The notes: generated from the letters alone by a model not told the origin. Shown: positions 1 to 9,417, counted from the first letter of the stretch. The stretch is DNA of 64,000 nt from SAR202 cluster bacterium (GCA_009392215.1 VFGZ01000051.1:1-64000); one strand, 5' to 3'. Numbers and translations are program-made.

Positions 1-1
1 T

Positions 2-586
2 ATGTTAATCCCGAAGGCACCTTCAGGCGTGGCAATCTCACAGGATAGGGATGCTCGGATTATTACTATTGATCTCGTTTCGGATGAGAACATTTTGGAA
101 AATTCTGCACGTTTGCGTCTGCTTCTTATGTTTATTAATCGTGCGGAAGTATCAAATTCAGCGACGGTGGCTCCGTCTTTTACACGAGATACCTATCCCG
201 CGATGCTTGCACTTGTGAAGGCTTTAGAAGGTGCTGGTATGGGGCAAGATTGGTCTCCAGATGGCGCTCGTTCTATGCGTCTGGGGAAAGCTAAACATCT
301 TTTTGTCAGTGTTGATATGCCGATTGCAGATCGGAGTCCTTCCCCTGATACATTTTTAGAAATCATTCAATCTCATCAGATTGATGCTTCTTGGTATGAC
401 CAATGTGTATATCCACGTGCTTCTGCTCCTGGATTAACCACAGTGATGTTTGGTGTTCCAGATCGGTCTTATTCTCAATACTCTAATTCTGTTTTCAATA
501 GGGAACGTTTGAAAAATCTATCTGGCAGGCCGGGTGGTATGCACTTTTTCTCACAACCGGGATGTTATGTCTCAGCAGCTGTGTGA
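2..586 (+). CDS. Hypothetical protein, probably 5'-truncated
   Basis: I do not recognise this 194-residue ORF. The first ATG is at the second base of the window, so the true start may lie outside. The protein is soluble-looking, with no obvious signal peptide or membrane segment. It has a mixed alpha/beta composition and ends in an aromatic, glycine-containing tail (GGMHFFSQPG). It is followed after 46 bp by the HTH regulator on the same strand, so the two could be co-transcribed. Frame openness and in-frame codon use support a real gene, but no function can be given. Confidence 0.55.
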   Translation: MLIPKAPSGVAISQDRDARIITIDLVSDENILENSARLRLLLMFINRAEVSNSATVAPSFTRDTYPAMLALVKALEGAGMGQDWSPDGARSMRLGKAKHLFVSVDMPIADRSPSPDTFLEIIQSHQIDASWYDQCVYPRASAPGLTTVMFGVPDRSYSQYSNSVFNRERLKNLSGRPGGMHFFSQPGCYVSAAV

Positions 587-632
587 TCGATATTTTTGTC
601 CACATTTCGTTTGATTAATTGGAGGTTTTTAA

Positions 633-1067
633 ATGTCACCAGTGTTTGATTCTCAAACTACCATGGCACTGGGTTACGTAAGGTCCGACACATTACCGGA
701 AAACACCCGTTACAAAGATGATGGTTGTGATGCTTCCCTTACATGCTTGGAGTGTCCGTTGTCATTATGTAAATATGACGATCCTGGTTGGCTGCAACGT
801 GAGAACCGTCGTACTCGCGATGATCAGATTTTCCGATTGCGGTCTGAACAGGTTGCTGTCACTGAAATTTCGAAACGTTTTGGCATAAGTACCCGAACCG
901 TTCATCGAATTGTTCAACGTGGGGGGGCAACTCCGGTTGTTTCTGATGAAGAAGGCGTAAGTCCGATTGTATCTCTTAGTGAATTAGATGAGCGTTCTTT
1001 ATTTCACGAGCGTGCTTCATGGCCCAAAATGTTTACTTACAAACGATCTGTCTCCCTTGGTAATTAA
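633..1067 (+). CDS. Small HTH regulator with a four-cysteine N-terminal cluster
   Basis: The 144-residue protein has a cysteine cluster (C32, C38, C41, C46, with a CLECPLSLCKYD core) followed by a helix-turn-helix at about residues 64-96 (VTEISKRFGISTRTVHRIV). The HTH resembles the Hin/resolvase or sigma region 4 type. The cysteines could bind zinc or an Fe-S cluster. A clear GGAGG lies 7 bases before the ATG. Proteins with a C-x6-C-x2-C-x4-C cluster before an HTH are, from memory, common in Dehalococcoidia and some phage-like loci, with no known target. It converges on phoU with a 21-bp gap. It is probably a DNA-binding regulator. Confidence 0.7.
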   Translation: MSPVFDSQTTMALGYVRSDTLPENTRYKDDGCDASLTCLECPLSLCKYDDPGWLQRENRRTRDDQIFRLRSEQVAVTEISKRFGISTRTVHRIVQRGGATPVVSDEEGVSPIVSLSELDERSLFHERASWPKMFTYKRSVSLGN

Positions 1068-1088
1068 GGTTTAGGAAGAAAGAATTTA

Positions 1089-1805
1089 TTATTCTGCGGT
1101 TGGTTCGATTTGAGTTGACCCGCTAACCAGTTCGCCTGTTGCCTGGTACAGTGCTCGTTCAACGATATTCATAGCGCGGTCGGCAACGCGTTCAACATTG
1201 TGAGCTACTCTCATCAGGTAAGTTGCCGGCTCAGCGTTTTCAGGATCGGCTTTCACTAGTTCGAGAAGATCAGTTTGAACCTTTGCGTAAAGGTCGTCTA
1301 CTGCGTCATCTTCTTTTTCTAGTTCTGTGCTGAGTGCCCGAACAAGATTTGCGTCTCGACTGATGAATGCTTCGAGAGATCGTTTTAGCATTCTTACGGC
1401 CATATCACCCATTCTTGGTATGTCGATTAATTCTTTGAGTGGAGGTTGTCCTCCCATTGCTATGCTGATCTTGGCTATACCTTCAGCGTAATCCCCTATG
1501 CGTTCTAATTCACCGGCAATGTGAAGAGATGCAACGATCCTGCGAAGATCTCCGGCCATTGGGGCCTCACGTCTTATCAATTCGATGCAGGTTCGTTCTA
1601 TTTCCAATTCTGTTTGATCGATATTGTCATCCTCATCGATAACTTTTTGAGATTTTTCAACGTCACGAGATCTCAGTGCATTGAGTGCGTTGAATATTGC
1701 CTGTTCGACCAGCCCACTCATAAGAATGAGTTCTGCCTCTAATTTGCCAAGATCTCTGTCGAAATCTTGACGACCTAACGGGATGATATTTTTCTGTTCG
1801 CTCAT
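1089..1805 (-). CDS. phoU: Phosphate-specific transport system accessory protein PhoU
   Basis: The 238-residue protein has the two repeated PhoU helical bundles. The acidic metal-binding pattern appears twice: ExxxD-type residues in the first half (ERIGDYAEGI) and the matching repeat in the second (ERVADRAMNI). PhoU links Pst transporter activity to PhoR signalling and restrains phosphate uptake. It lies 29 bp downstream of pstB on the same strand, so the two form an operon. The length is normal for the family. Confidence 0.95.
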   Translation of the reverse strand: MSEQKNIIPLGRQDFDRDLGKLEAELILMSGLVEQAIFNALNALRSRDVEKSQKVIDEDDNIDQTELEIERTCIELIRREAPMAGDLRRIVASLHIAGELERIGDYAEGIAKISIAMGGQPPLKELIDIPRMGDMAVRMLKRSLEAFISRDANLVRALSTELEKEDDAVDDLYAKVQTDLLELVKADPENAEPATYLMRVAHNVERVADRAMNIVERALYQATGELVSGSTQIEPTAE

Positions 1806-1834
1806 AATTCTTACAGTTTACGCTTGTGTCAGGA

Positions 1835-2698
1835 CTAACCGATTCGACCAGTTACATAGGCTTCAGTACGTTCATCGTTAGGATTGCCGAAAACTTGCTC
1901 GTTTGTTCCATATTCGATCAATCGACCTATCCGTTCTTCTCCCGCCATCATGACAGCTGCGTAATCGGAAATACGAGTAGCTTGCTGCATATTGTGAGTA
2001 ACTATGATGATTGTGACTTCGTTTGAAAGTTCTTGAATAAGTTGTTCGATCGCCTGAGTGGAAATAGGATCAAGGGAAGAGGCAGGTTCGTCCATAAGCA
2101 CGATTTCGGGATTCACTGCCAAAGCTCTAGCAATACATATTCGTTGTTGTTGCCCGCCTGAAACACTGAGACCACTTTCGTTTAAACGATCTTTTACCTC
2201 TTCCCATACTGCTGCTCGTCGGAGTGAGTTCTCGACAATTTCATCTAGATCATCTGTGATCCCATTAATTCGTGGCCCGAAAGCTACATTTTCATAAATG
2301 CTCTTTGGGAATGGATTTGGTCGTTGAAATACCATGCCAATACGGAAGCGAATTTCTGTAGGGTCAATATCGCTGTCATATATGTTTTGTCCTGCGAAAT
2401 TCACTGTGCCTTTCACGTCGGCGGTCGCGATGAGGTCGTTCATACGGTTAAAGCAGCGAAGCAGTGTACTTTTACCACAACCGGACGGACCAATTAAGGA
2501 TACGACACTATTCTTCGGTACTTGAATGGATACATCACTAATAGCGGTATTGCCGCTATATGTAACGGATAGATTGTGTGATTCGAGAATGGGTTCAGTT
2601 GTATCGAACCTCAAAATGTTTTCGGATGAACCTGCTTTTGATAACAGATCAGCTTGATTTTGGGGCATCAATTGCTCCGGTTGTTCAAGTGTTTGCAC
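1835..2698 (-). CDS. pstB: Phosphate ABC transporter ATP-binding protein PstB
   Basis: The 287-residue ABC ATPase has Walker [10 protein letters not shown], the PstB-type [11 protein letters not shown] helix, signature [17 protein letters not shown] and Walker B VLMDEP. Compared with typical PstB (about 250-260 residues) it has an extra ~35-residue N-terminus. It energises high-affinity phosphate import through PstC/PstA, with PstS as binding protein. None of those three partners is beside it here. It lies upstream of phoU in a two-gene operon and is divergent from rlmN across a 171-bp AT-rich gap. Confidence 0.96.
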   Translation of the reverse strand: MQTLEQPEQLMPQNQADLLSKAGSSENILRFDTTEPILESHNLSVTYSGNTAISDVSIQVPKNSVVSLIGPSGCGKSTLLRCFNRMNDLIATADVKGTVNFAGQNIYDSDIDPTEIRFRIGMVFQRPNPFPKSIYENVAFGPRINGITDDLDEIVENSLRRAAVWEEVKDRLNESGLSVSGGQQQRICIARALAVNPEIVLMDEPASSLDPISTQAIEQLIQELSNEVTIIIVTHNMQQATRISDYAAVMMAGEERIGRLIEYGTNEQVFGNPNDERTEAYVTGRIG

Positions 2699-2869
2699 TG
2701 TCTTAGATATTAGAAGCTCAAAGTTAACAGAATGAAATAATTAGCAGAAACTTTATAGATATTATCTTGTGGGTATTGCATCGCATAAATCACTTGGCCG
2801 TTGATAAACTTGATTTTCTAAGAAACTCCTTCTTTCAATGCCTATTTCTTTTTTACTCTTTCTAGCTCA

Positions 2870-4018
2870 ATGAATCACAATGTCTCGAGTTCTTCGAACG
2901 TATCTTTAATGCTTCCGTCTATTCTTGAGTTGTCTCGTCAAAGCCTTACTGATTCCATCCTAGAGATGGGGGAGAAAAAATTTAGGTCTGACCAACTCTG
3001 GCGGTCGCTTTACCACGATGTATCAGAGACGTTTGAAGAGATGTCGACTCTAAGTAAGCCATTTAGAAACTCGTTGCGGGAAAAATACTCAATCTCAACA
3101 TTGAAAGAGGTGATGTTGCTGACATCGTCAGATCGTACAACCAGCAAGTCATTGTATCGCCTGGGTGATGGTGAGTTGATTGAAACTGTGATGATGAGAT
3201 ATGAAAGTGATGGGCATCGACGTAATCGTAAAACGGCTTGTATTTCCACACAGGCAGGGTGTGCGCTCGGATGTACGTTTTGTGCAACGGGGCAACAGGG
3301 ATTTCGTCGGAATTTGACCGTGGGAGAAATTGTTGGTCAAGTTATAGATATGCAGCGTGTTGCCATTGCCGAGGATAGGGCTCAAATAGATGGGGGTCGA
3401 CGTAGTAAGGGAGAAGTTCAGGGGGTTACAAACGTTGTTTTTATGGGTATGGGAGAACCACTTGCTAACTACAAAAATACTATATCCGCCATACGGGTAT
3501 TAAATGATGGTCAAGGATTGAATATTGGTGCAAGGCATATCACAGTTTCGACCGTCGGACTGATACCAGAGATATTGAAACTTGCTGATGAAGATCTTCA
3601 AATTAACCTTGCAATCTCTCTTCATGCTCCCGATAACGTCACTCGTTCACAGACGATGCCAGTGAATAAACGATATCCGGTTCAAGAACTAATCAATGCA
3701 TGTCATAAATATGCCGATAAGACAAAGCGGAGAATTTTTTTTGAGTACGTTCTTTTGAAAGACCAGAATGATTCTATCGAACAGGCTCAGAAACTTGGAC
3801 GTTTACTTAATGGTTTGCATTGTCACGTGAATTTAATACCGGTTAATCCTACAGCCGGAGGCCCGTTCGAACGTACTGACTTAATCAGCGCTAAATCTTT
3901 TCAGGGTGGGCTCAAACAATACGGAATACCTTCCACAATACGAATGGAAAAAGGGATTGATATAAATGCCGGCTGTGGCCAGCTCCGTGAGAGAGCCATC
4001 GACATATTCAACAATTAA
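2870..4018 (+). CDS. rlmN: Dual-specificity 23S rRNA/tRNA adenine C2-methyltransferase RlmN
   Basis: This is a radical-SAM methyltransferase for C2 of A2503 in 23S rRNA and A37 in some tRNAs. The SAM cluster motif is CALGCTFC (C131, C135, C138). It is followed by the GEIVGQV helix and the glycine motif VVFMGMGEPLANY. The C-terminal INAGCGQL holds the cysteine that carries the methyl-enzyme intermediate. The 382 residues are in the normal range. The first ~25 residues, rich in Ser and Asn, are poorly conserved, so the start could be slightly downstream. Confidence 0.95.
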   Translation: MNHNVSSSSNVSLMLPSILELSRQSLTDSILEMGEKKFRSDQLWRSLYHDVSETFEEMSTLSKPFRNSLREKYSISTLKEVMLLTSSDRTTSKSLYRLGDGELIETVMMRYESDGHRRNRKTACISTQAGCALGCTFCATGQQGFRRNLTVGEIVGQVIDMQRVAIAEDRAQIDGGRRSKGEVQGVTNVVFMGMGEPLANYKNTISAIRVLNDGQGLNIGARHITVSTVGLIPEILKLADEDLQINLAISLHAPDNVTRSQTMPVNKRYPVQELINACHKYADKTKRRIFFEYVLLKDQNDSIEQAQKLGRLLNGLHCHVNLIPVNPTAGGPFERTDLISAKSFQGGLKQYGIPSTIRMEKGIDINAGCGQLRERAIDIFNN

Positions 4019-4119
4019 GTGCTTAGGCCAATTAGCGAGTTTTCTTGTCGCTGTGTAGAATTCCGATCTGTTTGGTAAATTTCATATTATTGTTCGTGAG
4101 TTGACGAATTGAGGGGCTT

Positions 4120-5262
4120 TTGACTGATCGTATTTGGCCTGAGGTTTACAAAAAGCTTGGAGTAGAACCAATTATTAATGCCCAAAGTTGGGTTACCGCA
4201 TTGGGTGGTTCCATTATGCGGCCAGAAGTATTGGCTGCAATGGATGAAGCAGCAAATGCATTTGTAGATATAAAAAAACTTAACCGCGCAGCAGGAGAAG
4301 TTGTAGCTCTCGCATGTGGTGCTGAGCAAGGTCTGGTTACTGCAGGCTGCTCTGCTGCTCAAGTCTTGATGGTTGCCGCGTGTATGACTGGCCAGAGTGA
4401 AAGCAATGTTGAGCAGTTGCCCGACACTACCGGTATGAAAAACGAAGTGGTACTTTTCAAAGGTCAGCGGAATCGATATGACAAAGCCTTTGTGACGGCA
4501 GGAGCAAAGCTTGTAGTTTATGGTTCAGAGGAAGAAGGAACGATTGATGAACTGGAAGCTGCGATCAATGAAAAGACAGCCTGTGTAGCGTTTGTGATAA
4601 TGCCTTTTGCTCCCCAGGGAGTGGGGCTTGAAGAGACTATACGTGTGGCTCATAAGCGTGGAGTACCGGTGATTGTCGACGCAGCAGCGGAGTTGCCGCC
4701 ACGGGCAAATCTTTCAAAATTTCACAAACTGGGGGCTGATATGGTGGCATTTAGTGGTGGTAAAGGGATTGGGGGTCCTCAATCGTCCGGTTTGTTGGCA
4801 GGCAAGGCTGATTTGGTTGAGGCGGCCGTTATGAATTCTTTGAATCTTGATTCCTCTGTGGCTGGCATTGGTCGACCTATGAAAGTTTCGAAAGAAAATA
4901 TAGTGGGATTGGTTACCGCTATTCAACTTTTTACCGACTCTGACGAAGCAGCTGAATGGGAAGGATGGCAGCTTAAAGCCCAATATGTTGCCGAGCGTCT
5001 GCAGGGCATAGATGGTGTACAGGTGAAGATTGAAGACGATCCTGCTGAGCGACAGGGACCACAACCGGTTCTGTATTTCGAAGATGAATTCGAGGGACCG
5101 TCAATTTCAGAGATTAAAGAGCAACTTGAAAATGGAGATCCGGCAATTTTTGTCGGTGGTGGTAGTGAACGCGCAGAAATTAACATTGTTATGGTCAATG
5201 TCCAAGATGGTGAAGAAATCGTGATCGCTGATCGTATGAACGAGATCCTTCGATCTTCTTAG
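4120..5262 (+). CDS. SelA/DgaE-like PLP-dependent enzyme
   Basis: The 380-residue fold-type I PLP enzyme has the SelA-family core. D187 in VIVDAAAE would contact the pyridine nitrogen. K215 in SGGKGIGGPQSSG would form the Schiff base. The family includes selenocysteine synthase and D-glucosaminate-6-phosphate ammonia-lyase. At 380 residues it lacks the larger N-terminal domain of true SelA, and no selB or selC is nearby. A metabolic lyase or aldolase-like role is therefore more likely than selenocysteine synthesis. The start is a TTG preceded by GAGGGG. The exact substrate is unknown. Confidence 0.75.
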   Translation: MTDRIWPEVYKKLGVEPIINAQSWVTALGGSIMRPEVLAAMDEAANAFVDIKKLNRAAGEVVALACGAEQGLVTAGCSAAQVLMVAACMTGQSESNVEQLPDTTGMKNEVVLFKGQRNRYDKAFVTAGAKLVVYGSEEEGTIDELEAAINEKTACVAFVIMPFAPQGVGLEETIRVAHKRGVPVIVDAAAELPPRANLSKFHKLGADMVAFSGGKGIGGPQSSGLLAGKADLVEAAVMNSLNLDSSVAGIGRPMKVSKENIVGLVTAIQLFTDSDEAAEWEGWQLKAQYVAERLQGIDGVQVKIEDDPAERQGPQPVLYFEDEFEGPSISEIKEQLENGDPAIFVGGGSERAEINIVMVNVQDGEEIVIADRMNEILRSS

Positions 5263-5479
5263 ACGGTTTCAACCATTTTCGAACTTTAAATATTCTTTAT
5301 CTTTTCGACGGTCGGGATGTAAAAACATCTGGATCTTGGGGTCACTGACAGCTTCATTTAATTGTTGACAAAGTGTGTTTGGGCGGCTGAGTAGGGTTCC
5401 TCGTGTCGCCCTAATGGGCTAATGGGATATGTGCTTTACGCTTCGAAAAGATCAGACATTATATGCTTTTGAATTTGCT
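5263..5479. other. Convergent intergenic region, no gene seen
   Basis: This 217-bp gap lies between two convergent genes. It contains a short GATGT-AAAA-ACATC hairpin and a 7-bp imperfect stem (GGGCGGC with GTCGCCC, one wobble) around a 17-base loop. Neither has a clear uridine tract. A TTGACA hexamer at about 5364 lacks a convincing -10 at 16-18 bp. No tRNA or small ORF is evident. Confidence 0.4.
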
Positions 5480-6247
5480 TTAATGCGGTTGCACCGGGAG
5501 ATCATTCAGGAGTCCTGCGTTATCCATTGAATTCCACTCATCTAAGAATGTCTTATTCCATTCGTCAGTGAGGTGACTTTGCATCATGTCTTTTAAGATT
5601 GGCCAAAAGATTATGATCCCGTCGGCGCCATCACGTAGAGCGGCATCTGCTGTTTCCACAGACCGAACTAGTGCAGCTGTGATGAAGGGTCTGTCTCCCC
5701 AGCCATCAAGCATTTCTCTGCAGTCACGAATTAATTTAGTTGGATCTCCGCCAACTTCTTTGTATGGTTCGCAGAATGGTAGAACGTGGGTTACTCCTGC
5801 TGCGGCAACGGCTGCTGCTTGAGGTAGGGTGAAAACAGTTGTGCAAAATGTGGGGATTCGGGCTTTTTTCAACTCTGAAAATGCATCCAGCGCGTAGGTG
5901 GTTGCAGGAATTTTCAAGATGATCTGATCAGACATTTTTGTGAAGACTTCCCCTACGCTTAGTAGTTCTTCTGTTGAGTGTCCATCGATTTCTATGACGA
6001 CGGGTTTATCGGTAATGTCGAGATATCGTTTGGTTACTTCTGTAATTTGTCCATATTTTTGTACCATTTGATTAAGTACGACGGTGTTGGTCACGATACC
6101 TGCAGCGCCACGGTCCATCCATTCAGTAAGGTCTTCTGGGTCTCCAGCCAGCCAAATGGCGGGCCCACTACCAGTCATCCGTGCGTTTTCTGCCGTCCCG
6201 AACAAGGGCTCGGTTAGCTTTGCTGAAGTTCCATTTTTGGTAGACAC
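5480..6247 (-). CDS. Transaldolase / fructose-6-phosphate aldolase-like protein
   Basis: The 255-residue TIM-barrel protein has the transaldolase hallmark LKIPAT with the Schiff-base lysine K112. It also has a later strand with CTTVFTLPQAAAVAAAGVTHVLPF, typical of the small FSA/TalC group. The early substrate-binding motif normally reads TNP but here is VTNTVVL, so the proline is lost. It may cleave or transfer dihydroxyacetone units from sugar phosphates, or have shifted to another aldol substrate. It stands alone, convergent with the PLP enzyme and separated by 253 bp from the FAD dehydrogenase upstream. Confidence 0.8.
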   Translation of the reverse strand: MSTKNGTSAKLTEPLFGTAENARMTGSGPAIWLAGDPEDLTEWMDRGAAGIVTNTVVLNQMVQKYGQITEVTKRYLDITDKPVVIEIDGHSTEELLSVGEVFTKMSDQIILKIPATTYALDAFSELKKARIPTFCTTVFTLPQAAAVAAAGVTHVLPFCEPYKEVGGDPTKLIRDCREMLDGWGDRPFITAALVRSVETADAALRDGADGIIIFWPILKDMMQSHLTDEWNKTFLDEWNSMDNAGLLNDLPVQPH

Positions 6248-6500
6248 CGTTATTCTCCATGCCTGGTCAGACTGATCTACTCGAAATTTTCATTATAGAT
6301 GCAGCTATAGTGTTTCATGTGGGAAGTTTAAGTTTTAGTGACCTGATTATATTTGATCTGTTTATTTGAAATTTTTCCGTATTGATAATCATAGTGGTAA
6401 TTAATATCTAACACTTAGCCACCTGTTGTTTACTGAATAGATAATTTGCCGTAAAAACCTAGAGTGTCTACTTCGCTTGTAGTGATCTATGTATCTTGAG

Positions 6501-9413
6501 TTATTCGGGGAGGTCGTCCGCTATAATTTCAACAATATGGCGAGATTTTCTACGCGTATTGAAGCCGATCTGTTCCCTACAAGAAATCCCATTTGTAGCA
6601 AATTCTATCTTCGGACCTTCTGCACGGATAGCAGGGAATAATCTGTCTTCGCCGACTGCAGTCGAGACTCCAATGTGTTTCTTCTCGTAACCAAACGAAC
6701 CTGCCATTCCACAGCATCCGGCTTCAATCTCGGTTGCTTCATATCCGTTTGGGAGATTCAATGCTGCGAGGGAATTGTCGGTTCCCTGTAAAGCTCGCTG
6801 ATGACAATGCCCAAAGAATTTCACTTCTTTTTTTATACCGGACCATATGATTTGTTGCTTGGCATCAAGATTCGTTTTAACTAGGAGGTCCTCTACTGTT
6901 ACTACCGACGAGGCGACCTGTTTTGCTTTTTTATCGCCATTCAACAAGTCTGGCCAATCATCGGTCATAGCCGAGATACAACTTGCTTCGCATCCAACAA
7001 TGTTTATGCCTTGCTTGACATAGGGGTGTAAAAGATCCACGTTGGCACGAGCGTTTTTTCCTGCCTTATCGAGAAGCCCTTTCGAAATCATGGGTCTGCC
7101 ACAGCATTTGCGTTCTTTTAGTACAACCACTTCGAATCCAAGAGCTTCGAGTATTCGGGTTGCTGATATCCCTATGGAGGGATGATTGAAATTCATAAAT
7201 GTATCGTGGAACAGTACTACCTTGCCACGTGGTGTGGGAGCAGTGGATTTATGGCCTGAAAACCATTTTTCAAAAGTTTGTCTTACAACTTTAGGTGCAG
7301 GTCGATTACGATCGAATCCGACTATTTTTTCAAATAGGAATTTCACGGGGGTAGATTGATTGAAAAGATTGGCTATGGGTGCAACTGGCGCGGACAATGA
7401 GCTGATTTTATGTATGTCAGCAACTATTTTTGATCCCAGGGGAATTTTGTGAGTTTTGTGGTGTTGATAAAGGTATTCGTATTTTATTTTCGCCATGTCG
7501 ACGTCTGATGGGCATTCGGATTTGCAAGATTTGCATTCAAGGCATAAATCGAGCACGTCAATCAAATCTTCTGATGTGATGTTTTTAGTTGACAGTCCAC
7601 CACTGATAGCGGCCCTTAACGCGTTTGCTCTGCCTCTGGTGGTGTGTTTCTCTTCGAGGGTTGCCATATAGGAAGGGCACATGGCACCAGCGTTAACTTT
7701 TCGGCAGGCCCCAACTCCGTTACATTTTTCTACGGCTGCAACAAACCCGCCTTCTGCTCTCCAATCAAGCCTAACCGGTGGCTCAATAGGCTTGTAGTTA
7801 GGTCCGTATCGCAGGTTTTCGGTTAACCCAGGAGTATCAAATATCTTGTTAGGATTCATAACTCCATTAGGATCGAATGCATTCTTTACTTCACGAAAAT
7901 GCTGGACTAGTTCTTTGCCAAACATCTTGTCTGCGAATGCTCCACGCACTATCCCATCACCGTGCTCTCCACTTAATGATCCTCCGAATTCGAGCACTAA
8001 ATCAGATATTTCATTCGCTATGCGATTCATCTGGTCGATACCTTCGCGTGTTTTCACGTTCACAACAGGCCTAATGTGTAAACAACCAACTGAAGCATGA
8101 CCGTAATAGCCAGCCTGTGTTCCATTAGATGAAACGATTTCATCAAACCTTTTTACATATTCAGGAAGTTTTTCTGGAGAGACTGCAGTGTCTTCAACAA
8201 AAGGTAAAGGTTTTGCATCGCCTGGGATGTTCATAATTAGGCCTAGGCCTGCCTGTCGCATCGCCCATACTTTGGCTTGATCTGATGGGCGCATAATCCG
8301 TGTACTGGCGTAGGGTCGTACACCTTTATTGATTCGTTCATCTAGTTTGTCCAGTTTGAAATGGACTTCTGGCTCAGAGTCACCTGTCATTTCTACGACG
8401 AGAATGTCTGTGGGATCTCCATCTAGGAAGGTAAGTTCTCGAGAGAATCCTAGAGACTGTCGCGCCTGAGAAATGATCATTTGCCCCATGTGTTCAACAG
8501 CATCAGGGTTCTGTTCTAGCGTGGCTACCGTTGCCTCCATCGCCGATGAGATATCCGTAAAGTGAAGAATGGCTAGACCTTTCACTTTGGGAACTGGCTC
8601 GAGGTTGAGTTTTGCTTCCGTTACAGCTACTAAAGTACCTTCGGAGCCGACGGCTAATTTTGCGAGGTTAAAAGCATTATTGTTTTGGATTAAATCTAAG
8701 TTGTATCCACCGACTCTTCGCAGGATTTTCGGATAGCGTTCCTCTACTGCTTCTGCTGATAAGCGCGCGATTTCATTGATCTGATTGTAGATTTTTCCTT
8801 CTAGATTTTCCGACTTTAGCTTAGATTTCAGTAGTCCTGGTGACAATTGTTCAAAGATTGTCGGTGATCCGTCGGAAAGTACAACGTTCATCGATATGAC
8901 CTGATCGACGGTCTTGCCGTAAATTATTGAGCGGGCCCCACATGAGTTATTACCCATTGCACCACCAATATTGGCTCGTGATGATGTACTTGGATCTGGT
9001 GTGAAGAAAAGGCCGGTGTGGCGTACTTGACGGTTTAGATCGTCAATCGTTACCCCAGGTTCAGTCCGTACCCACCGTTCTTCTTGATTGAGCTCTATGA
9101 CTTCGTGCATGTACTTCGAAAAATCGAGCACGATGGCGTGGTTCACGGTTTGTCCTGAAAGTCCGGTGCCTCCGCCACGTGGCAGGACCGATACATTGTT
9201 TTTGTTAGCTATTTCTAGAACGGCTTGTACATCAGACGAGTTCTTAGGAATCACAACTCCTATTGGTTCAATGCGGTACAACGAAGCATCGGTTGAATAC
9301 ATCTGCCTTGATACTTCGTCAAATCTAACTTCACCGATAACTGATGTATTCAGCTCAGCTTCTAGATCCGAACTTGCACTTGAAATCTTTCCCTGGCGCA
9401 GGGTGGTTGTCAT
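6501..9413 (-). CDS. FAD-linked 2-hydroxyacid (D-lactate/2-hydroxyglutarate-type) dehydrogenase fused to an Fe-S/CCG module
   Basis: The ~970-residue fusion has four parts. An N-terminal PCMH FAD-binding domain contains PRGGGTGLSGQ and GNNSCGARS. A GlcD-type FAD-oxidase C domain includes YGHASVGCLHIRP and LSGEHGDG. Two 4Fe-4S ferredoxin-like motifs follow (CLECKSCKSECP is the second). Two CCG domains end the protein (CCGRPMISKG and GCCGMAGSFGYEKKH). The layout matches YdiJ-like dehydrogenases that oxidise D-2-hydroxyacids and pass electrons to quinone. The ORF track starts at 9452, inside terC. The ATG at 9413, preceded by AAAGGA and just past the terC stop, is the better start. Confidence 0.9.
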   Translation of the reverse strand: MTTTLRQGKISSASSDLEAELNTSVIGEVRFDEVSRQMYSTDASLYRIEPIGVVIPKNSSDVQAVLEIANKNNVSVLPRGGGTGLSGQTVNHAIVLDFSKYMHEVIELNQEERWVRTEPGVTIDDLNRQVRHTGLFFTPDPSTSSRANIGGAMGNNSCGARSIIYGKTVDQVISMNVVLSDGSPTIFEQLSPGLLKSKLKSENLEGKIYNQINEIARLSAEAVEERYPKILRRVGGYNLDLIQNNNAFNLAKLAVGSEGTLVAVTEAKLNLEPVPKVKGLAILHFTDISSAMEATVATLEQNPDAVEHMGQMIISQARQSLGFSRELTFLDGDPTDILVVEMTGDSEPEVHFKLDKLDERINKGVRPYASTRIMRPSDQAKVWAMRQAGLGLIMNIPGDAKPLPFVEDTAVSPEKLPEYVKRFDEIVSSNGTQAGYYGHASVGCLHIRPVVNVKTREGIDQMNRIANEISDLVLEFGGSLSGEHGDGIVRGAFADKMFGKELVQHFREVKNAFDPNGVMNPNKIFDTPGLTENLRYGPNYKPIEPPVRLDWRAEGGFVAAVEKCNGVGACRKVNAGAMCPSYMATLEEKHTTRGRANALRAAISGGLSTKNITSEDLIDVLDLCLECKSCKSECPSDVDMAKIKYEYLYQHHKTHKIPLGSKIVADIHKISSLSAPVAPIANLFNQSTPVKFLFEKIVGFDRNRPAPKVVRQTFEKWFSGHKSTAPTPRGKVVLFHDTFMNFNHPSIGISATRILEALGFEVVVLKERKCCGRPMISKGLLDKAGKNARANVDLLHPYVKQGINIVGCEASCISAMTDDWPDLLNGDKKAKQVASSVVTVEDLLVKTNLDAKQQIIWSGIKKEVKFFGHCHQRALQGTDNSLAALNLPNGYEATEIEAGCCGMAGSFGYEKKHIGVSTAVGEDRLFPAIRAEGPKIEFATNGISCREQIGFNTRRKSRHIVEIIADDLPE

Positions 9414-9417
9414 GTGT

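Noticed and set aside
4120-5262. True selenocysteine synthase
   Set aside because: Too short for SelA, and no selB, selC or selD in the window.
5340-5440. tRNA or riboswitch in the convergent gap
   Set aside because: The stem with GGGCGGC lacks a cloverleaf, T-loop and anticodon arm. No riboswitch core is recognisable.
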